Source: an uncultured bacterium (lineage in GTDB: Bacteria > Patescibacteriota > Saccharimonadia > Saccharimonadales > CAIOMD01). From it: a DNA stretch of 8,662 nt. Of this stretch, positions 6,445 to 8,662 are shown in pieces. The translations under genes and the position numbers were made by a program. A model generated the notes under the pieces. That model did not search any database and had not been told where the DNA came from. It saw only the letters and a program-made list of their open reading frames with translations. Positions within the stretch are counted from its first letter, which is position 1, and the number at the start of each line of letters is the position of its first letter. The DNA lies in contig CAIRQE010000033.1 in NCBI GenBank assembly GCA_903880655.1, forward strand, positions 1-8,662, in the 5' to 3' direction.

Positions 6445-6571
6445 TTAAGGACAGTACATCCTTAAGTGATGCTAGTGGGCAAAGAAAGAAGGGGGAGCAT
6501 CCAGTACGAAATGTTCTTTATAGCTATGGTAACCCACGACCCCCCTTCGCATCTGATGCGATTTTGCTTTT
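6445..6571 (+). ncRNA. Candidate structured noncoding RNA with pseudoknot potential (unrecognised)
   Basis: No convincing protein is encoded on the plus strand here, yet perfect complementary arms are dense. A 5' hairpin is TTAAGGA (6445-6451) with TCCTTAA (6459-6465). Stem A is GATGCT (6468-6473) with AGCATC (6496-6501). Stem B is GAAGGGGG (6488-6495) with CCCCCTTC (6541-6548). Stem C is GTGGG (6475-6479) with CCCAC (6533-6537). A and B cross and abut at 6495/6496, the layout of an H-type pseudoknot; C also crosses both, so not all need form together. The region ends in a terminator-like hairpin with a U-rich tail, which favours the plus strand. On the minus strand it would be a long leader of the DUF2177 gene, possibly a riboswitch-like element. 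No strong plus-strand promoter is seen; TATTAT at 6423-6428 is the best -10. It matches no RNA family I know. Confidence 0.45.
6548..6571 (+). terminator. Terminator-like hairpin closing the candidate RNA
   Basis: CGCAT (6548-6552) and ATGCG (6556-6560) form a 5-bp stem with a CTG triloop, followed by ATTTTGCTTTT (6561-6571; 8 of 11 T). The stem is short, and it directly abuts stem B of the candidate RNA, which may stack on it. The tail on the opposite strand is not T-rich, so the signal is directional for plus-strand transcription. It ends almost exactly at the stop of the opposing 194-aa gene. Confidence 0.5.
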
Positions 6572-7154
6572 ACCGCAACTTACTCTTGAAGATGTAAGTT
6601 GGGGCACAGCAATCCTCGATCCGAGTAACCGATGCATAGCAATAGTCAAAAAGTTCTGACTCATCGCATCCACTCTCAAAGACAATCGCCATGATTCGCT
6701 CAGCATCAAGACCTTTCACCAATTCAGAGAAAAGTTGCTTGATAGTTTTGTCCAACTTTGTGATTTCAGGGCTGTCACCAGTCTTTTCGTATGATTCAAA
6801 ATCACGAAGAGAGATGAACTGTGCCTTGGCCAGATCTTTCTTCTGGTACTTGTCACGAAGCGTGCAAACCTGCTCATACAACTGAATCAGGCGCTCACGC
6901 TTATCGAGCAAACCATGAATCTGATCTGAGAAATGAATCATGCGTGCCGCATCAATGCGTTGCATCGCAATGTTGAATACACGTCCTTGAAGACGAAACA
7001 GTTCAAGACGTACTTGCTGCCTGTCATCTCGGGATACATCGCCTACTACAATGAAGAAATTCTCCACAGTATCGCTTGCTTTCTTTGCTCTCAATCTAGC
7101 ATTTCTAGTTGGGCTTATCGGGCAAATACCACCTAATTTGCCTAAGAAGCCCAT
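6570..7154 (-). CDS. Unrecognised 194-aa soluble helical protein
   Basis: I do not recognise a family. The protein is strongly charged and mostly helical in character, with no signal peptide and no membrane segment. After a short basic N-terminus (MGFLGKLGGICPISPTRNARLRAKK) come a long helical region (about 26-100, with DDRQQVRLELFRLQGRVFNIAMQRID in it), a basic stretch around residues 103-112 (YQKKDLAKAQ) and an acidic, Cys-containing C-terminus (C162, C170, C181 and C182). No metal-binding spacing stands out. Codon use appears somewhat more GC-rich than in the neighbours. The opposite strand has only short fragmentary frames, so this is the real gene. The ATG at 7154 has no clear Shine-Dalgarno sequence. 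A promoter and a 5' hairpin lie upstream, and the gene is divergent from the phosphatidyltransferase-like gene. Confidence 0.7.
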   Translation of the reverse strand: MGFLGKLGGICPISPTRNARLRAKKASDTVENFFIVVGDVSRDDRQQVRLELFRLQGRVFNIAMQRIDAARMIHFSDQIHGLLDKRERLIQLYEQVCTLRDKYQKKDLAKAQFISLRDFESYEKTGDSPEITKLDKTIKQLFSELVKGLDAERIMAIVFESGCDESELFDYCYASVTRIEDCCAPTYIFKSKLR

Positions 7155-7178
7155 CTAGAAGTTTGTACTGTCAATGTG

Positions 7179-7201
7179 CGTCGGAGCGTTTCCACTCAAC
7201 G
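7179..7201 (-). promoter_or_regulatory. 5'-leader stem-loop with GAAA tetraloop
   Basis: Read on the minus strand, CGTT-GAGTG, then GAAA, then CGCTC, a bulged C, and GACG form nine base pairs (two of them G-U) capped by a GNRA-type tetraloop. It would begin about 4 bases from the predicted transcription start (near 7205) of the 194-aa gene. It may protect the 5' end of the mRNA or bind a regulator. The pairing is seen; the role is inferred. Confidence 0.4.
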
Positions 7202-7211
7202 AAGCTTGATA

Positions 7212-7240
7212 ATGATACAATATAAACGCTTTTTTTGCAA
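7212..7240 (-). promoter_or_regulatory. Candidate promoter of the 194-aa gene
   Basis: Minus-strand TTGCAA (7235-7240, 4 of 6) and TATCAT (7212-7217, 5 of 6) are exactly 17 bp apart. The predicted start near 7205 leaves a leader of about 50 bases containing the tetraloop hairpin. Confidence 0.5.
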
Positions 7241-7259
7241 GTATTTTACAAGGCTAATA

Positions 7260-7288
7260 TTGCTTTTTTATAGTACTTATGGTATTAT
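7260..7288 (+). promoter_or_regulatory. Candidate promoter giving a leaderless mRNA
   Basis: TTGCTT (7260-7265) and TATTAT (7283-7288, 5 of 6) are 17 bp apart. The -10 ends only 6 bases before the ATG at 7295, so transcription would start at or within a base or two of the initiation codon. The absence of any Shine-Dalgarno sequence fits a leaderless transcript. Confidence 0.5.
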
Positions 7289-7294
7289 ATAAAA

Positions 7295-7957
7295 ATGAAT
7301 TTACACCGTGTCGATAAGAAACCAGACTGGGAGTTAATAGACAGCGAGGATCACACTAGTCTTCAGCGTATAGCTGCTAGTACGAGTGGTCTTGTTACTC
7401 CCGGAAATGCCATTACAATTACTGGTGGTGCGCTTGTTGCTGCTGGGCTTACGGATATTTACAATGGAAACACCTATCGTGGTATTGCACTAACAACTGC
7501 TGGTCGGTTTGCAGATCTTTTTGACGGAATGGTTGCGCATAAAACGGGTACTAAAAGTGCTAAAGGTGAAGCGCTTGATGCTGGCATGGACAAACTTGCA
7601 GCTATTGGCGCACTCGGAATTCTTGCAGTAAAAGAACTCGTTCCAATTCAGGCAATTGGACTATTTGGTGCACAAAATGTTGTTAATGCAGTTGCAACTG
7701 CAATTGCTAAAAAACGTGGATCTGAAATACACGCTTCTAAATCAGGAAAGTTAAATACTGTCTATCAATGGGTTTCGTTAGGCCTATTTACGCTCTCCAA
7801 ATCTATTGAGCCTCAATTTAACGGAGCAAGTAAAATACTAGAAGCTGCTGCATACGGTACTGAAGTAATGGCTCTAGGCTACGGAGCAGTTGCAAGCGCT
7901 GGGTATATCAAAGACGCAACCGCTAAGCTGCCCGAACAAACCGAAGATATAGCTTAA
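7295..7957 (+). CDS. CDP-alcohol phosphatidyltransferase family protein with Arg-to-His in the signature
   Basis: Family enzymes exchange CMP on a CDP-alcohol for a second alcohol, as in phosphatidylglycerol-phosphate or phosphatidylinositol-phosphate synthesis in the membrane. The 220-aa length is normal. The signature DxxDGxxAR-x8-GxxxDxxxD is seen as D74, D77, G78, A81, H82, G91, D95 and D99. All four metal-binding Asp are present, but the usual Arg is His82. VTPGNAITITGG (34-45) matches the TPNxLT block that precedes helix 1. Hydrophobic segments follow (about 40-51, 101-118, 120-137, 151-166, 183-200) but are shorter and more polar than usual. Substrate cannot be told. The ATG at 7295 is probably leaderless. 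A small membrane protein gene follows after 46 bp with its own promoter-like sequence. Confidence 0.8.
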   Translation: MNLHRVDKKPDWELIDSEDHTSLQRIAASTSGLVTPGNAITITGGALVAAGLTDIYNGNTYRGIALTTAGRFADLFDGMVAHKTGTKSAKGEALDAGMDKLAAIGALGILAVKELVPIQAIGLFGAQNVVNAVATAIAKKRGSEIHASKSGKLNTVYQWVSLGLFTLSKSIEPQFNGASKILEAAAYGTEVMALGYGAVASAGYIKDATAKLPEQTEDIA

Positions 7958-7973
7958 ACATATTCTCAATTTT

Positions 7974-7982
7974 TGTTACACT
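7974..7982 (+). promoter_or_regulatory. Extended -10 promoter of the 75-aa gene
   Basis: TGTTACACT has the TGnTAnnnT form of an extended -10, which can work with a poor -35 (TTAAAC at 7954-7959, over the previous stop codon). The start would be near 7989, just before AAGGAGAG (7992-7999), which ends 4 bases before the ATG at 8004. The gene may therefore be transcribed on its own as well as with the upstream gene. Confidence 0.4.
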
Positions 7983-8003
7983 AAAAGGTAATAAGGAGAG
8001 AAT

Positions 8004-8231
8004 ATGAAAAAAAATTTAACTGCTTTGCTAATCATTCTCGGTGTTCTGCTAATAGGATTGGGTGTGTGTTATTTCGTAACTCCAGCCAGTTCATTGCCAG
8101 CGTTTCTTCCAGGCCACGCAGCCGGTTCAACTCACAAGCATTTCAAGCATGGTCTTGCTGCATTGCTACTGGGTCTTGGACTTTGGGTATGGGCTTGGTT
8201 TAATTCAGGCCCCACTACTAAGAGCGAATAA
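8004..8231 (+). CDS. Small two-helix membrane protein with a His-rich loop
   Basis: The 75-aa protein has two hydrophobic helices (about 5-24 and 50-66) joined by a loop with TPASSLPAFLPGHAAGSTHK (26-45) followed by HFKHG. His38, His44, His46 and His49 cluster at the membrane edge ahead of helix 2. Proteins with this PxFLPGHxxGSTHxHxKHG loop occur as uncharacterised small membrane proteins in several bacteria, from memory; no function is known to me. A strong Shine-Dalgarno sequence (AAGGAG) supports the ATG. Its TAA is directly adjacent to the gatD stop on the other strand, with no base between. The His cluster could bind a metal or sense pH, which is speculation. Confidence 0.8.
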   Translation: MKKNLTALLIILGVLLIGLGVCYFVTPASSLPAFLPGHAAGSTHKHFKHGLAALLLGLGLWVWAWFNSGPTTKSE

Positions 8232-8662
8232 CTAGCGAGGCCGCGATTCCGCACTTTCTCGTGCGCGAGCAGATATAGATTCATCCAATTTCTTTAATGC
8301 TGATGTTTTTCCAAATTTTTTCTGCACCGCAGTCTTAATTAAATAATCAGCAAAAACTGGATTTTTCGGCAGTAATGATCCGTGAAGGTATGATCCAAAA
8401 ACGTTATTGATGCGCGCTCCTTCGGTTCTATCATCTGTATTATTGCCTTCGCCCTTAATGATGACACCGAAAGGCTTTTGTTTGTTTTTTAGGTATGTCT
8501 GTCCACTATGATTTTCATAGCCAATGACTTTCCCAAAATCAGTTTCAATAACAATATTTCCTATCAGGCGTTTATCTTTGGCTATGGTTTCCGCATCAAA
8601 AATGCCAATACCCTTAATTTCTGTTCCGTTTTCGGTTACGAAACGATGGCCAAAAAGTTGAA
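8232..8662 (-). CDS. gatD: Lipid II isoglutaminyl synthase, glutaminase subunit GatD (C-terminal part)
   Basis: GatD releases ammonia from glutamine and passes it to MurT, which amidates D-Glu of lipid II to D-isoglutamine. The window holds the last 142 residues; the gene starts beyond 8662. The visible part opens with QLFGHRF, which follows the nucleophile-elbow CGGY of the family, so the catalytic Cys should lie about four residues outside. Further signatures are KRLIGNIVIET (30-40), GYENHSGQTYL (47-57), GNNTDDRTEGARINNVFGSY (72-91) and YLHGSLLPKNP (91-101). H93 in the last is the expected catalytic His. The basic and Ser/Arg-rich tail (about 114-142) extends past the core fold. A murT partner would be expected upstream of this gene, outside the window. 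A CobB/CobQ-type amidotransferase of other function is the alternative, but the pattern favours GatD. Confidence 0.9.
   Translation of the reverse strand, partial: QLFGHRFVTENGTEIKGIGIFDAETIAKDKRLIGNIVIETDFGKVIGYENHSGQTYLKNKQKPFGVIIKGEGNNTDDRTEGARINNVFGSYLHGSLLPKNPVFADYLIKTAVQKKFGKTSALKKLDESISARARESAESRPR

Noticed and set aside
6535..6542. GGGTCGTG on the minus strand, recalling the first conserved half of the ZTP (pfl) riboswitch
   Set aside because: The second conserved half (a CCGCCTGGGC-type segment) is absent, and no purine or folate gene lies downstream. I treat it as chance overlap with the G-rich stem.
6441..6659. Plus-strand 72-aa frame starting with TTG across the noncoding gap
   Set aside because: It has a TTG start, no family resemblance and low-quality composition. 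It runs through the terminator-like hairpin into the antisense of the 194-aa gene, so it is most likely not coding.
7185..7236. AGCGTTT (7185-7191) and AAACGCT (7224-7230) followed by a run of T, a terminator shape on the plus strand
   Set aside because: The loop is 32 bases, no plus-strand gene lies upstream, and the T run is explained as part of the minus-strand promoter of the 194-aa gene.
1..8662. CRISPR arrays, tRNA or rRNA genes, insertion sequences
   Set aside because: I saw no regularly spaced repeats, no tRNA cloverleaf and no rRNA stretches. No transposase-like frame or terminal inverted repeats were found.

Overview
The window looks like a chromosomal segment of a streamlined, moderately AT-rich bacterium. 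The best guess is an environmental member of Candidatus Saccharibacteria (TM7, Patescibacteria/CPR). This rests on the gene mix and the feel of the proteins, not on a marker-gene search: a GatD-type amidotransferase, a CTC/TL5-form L25, tightly packed small membrane-protein genes, frequent GTG starts, and a cyo operon of the kind reported from some environmental Saccharibacteria. UGA is read as stop (cyoB ends in TGA), so the recoded Gracilibacteria/Absconditabacteria are unlikely.

Layout. Positions 2-421 (+) hold the C-terminal part of a membrane protein of unknown function, converging on and overlapping cyoE by 9 bp. Positions 413-5165 (-) are a complete cyoABCDE operon for a cytochrome bo3-type quinol oxidase plus heme O synthase, with every junction overlapping or within 2 bp. 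A 148-bp divergent promoter region separates it from rplY (5314-5964, +), the gene for ribosomal protein L25. Next come a DUF2177-type membrane protein (5966-6391, -), then a 178-bp noncoding gap rich in perfect complementary arms and ending in a + strand terminator-like hairpin. An unrecognised 194-aa soluble protein follows (6570-7154, -). Divergent from it are a CDP-alcohol phosphatidyltransferase-like gene (7295-7957, +) and a 75-aa two-helix membrane protein (8004-8231, +). The window ends inside gatD (8232-8662, -), the glutaminase subunit of the MurT/GatD lipid II amidation enzyme.

How it fits together. CyoA-D form a proton-pumping O2 reductase fed by quinol, and CyoE converts heme B to the heme O it needs. 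CyoB keeps the quinol-site, heme, CuB and proton-channel residues, so the enzyme should be functional if heme B and quinol are available. Many Patescibacteria lack both pathways, which would suggest supply from a host cell. The phosphatidyltransferase-like and GatD genes point to envelope work (phospholipid head groups, peptidoglycan amidation).

The least explained piece is the 6440-6571 region. It has an 8-bp G-rich stem that can form a pseudoknot with other perfect short stems, and a terminal hairpin with a U-rich tail. It is presented as a candidate structured RNA of no family I recognise.
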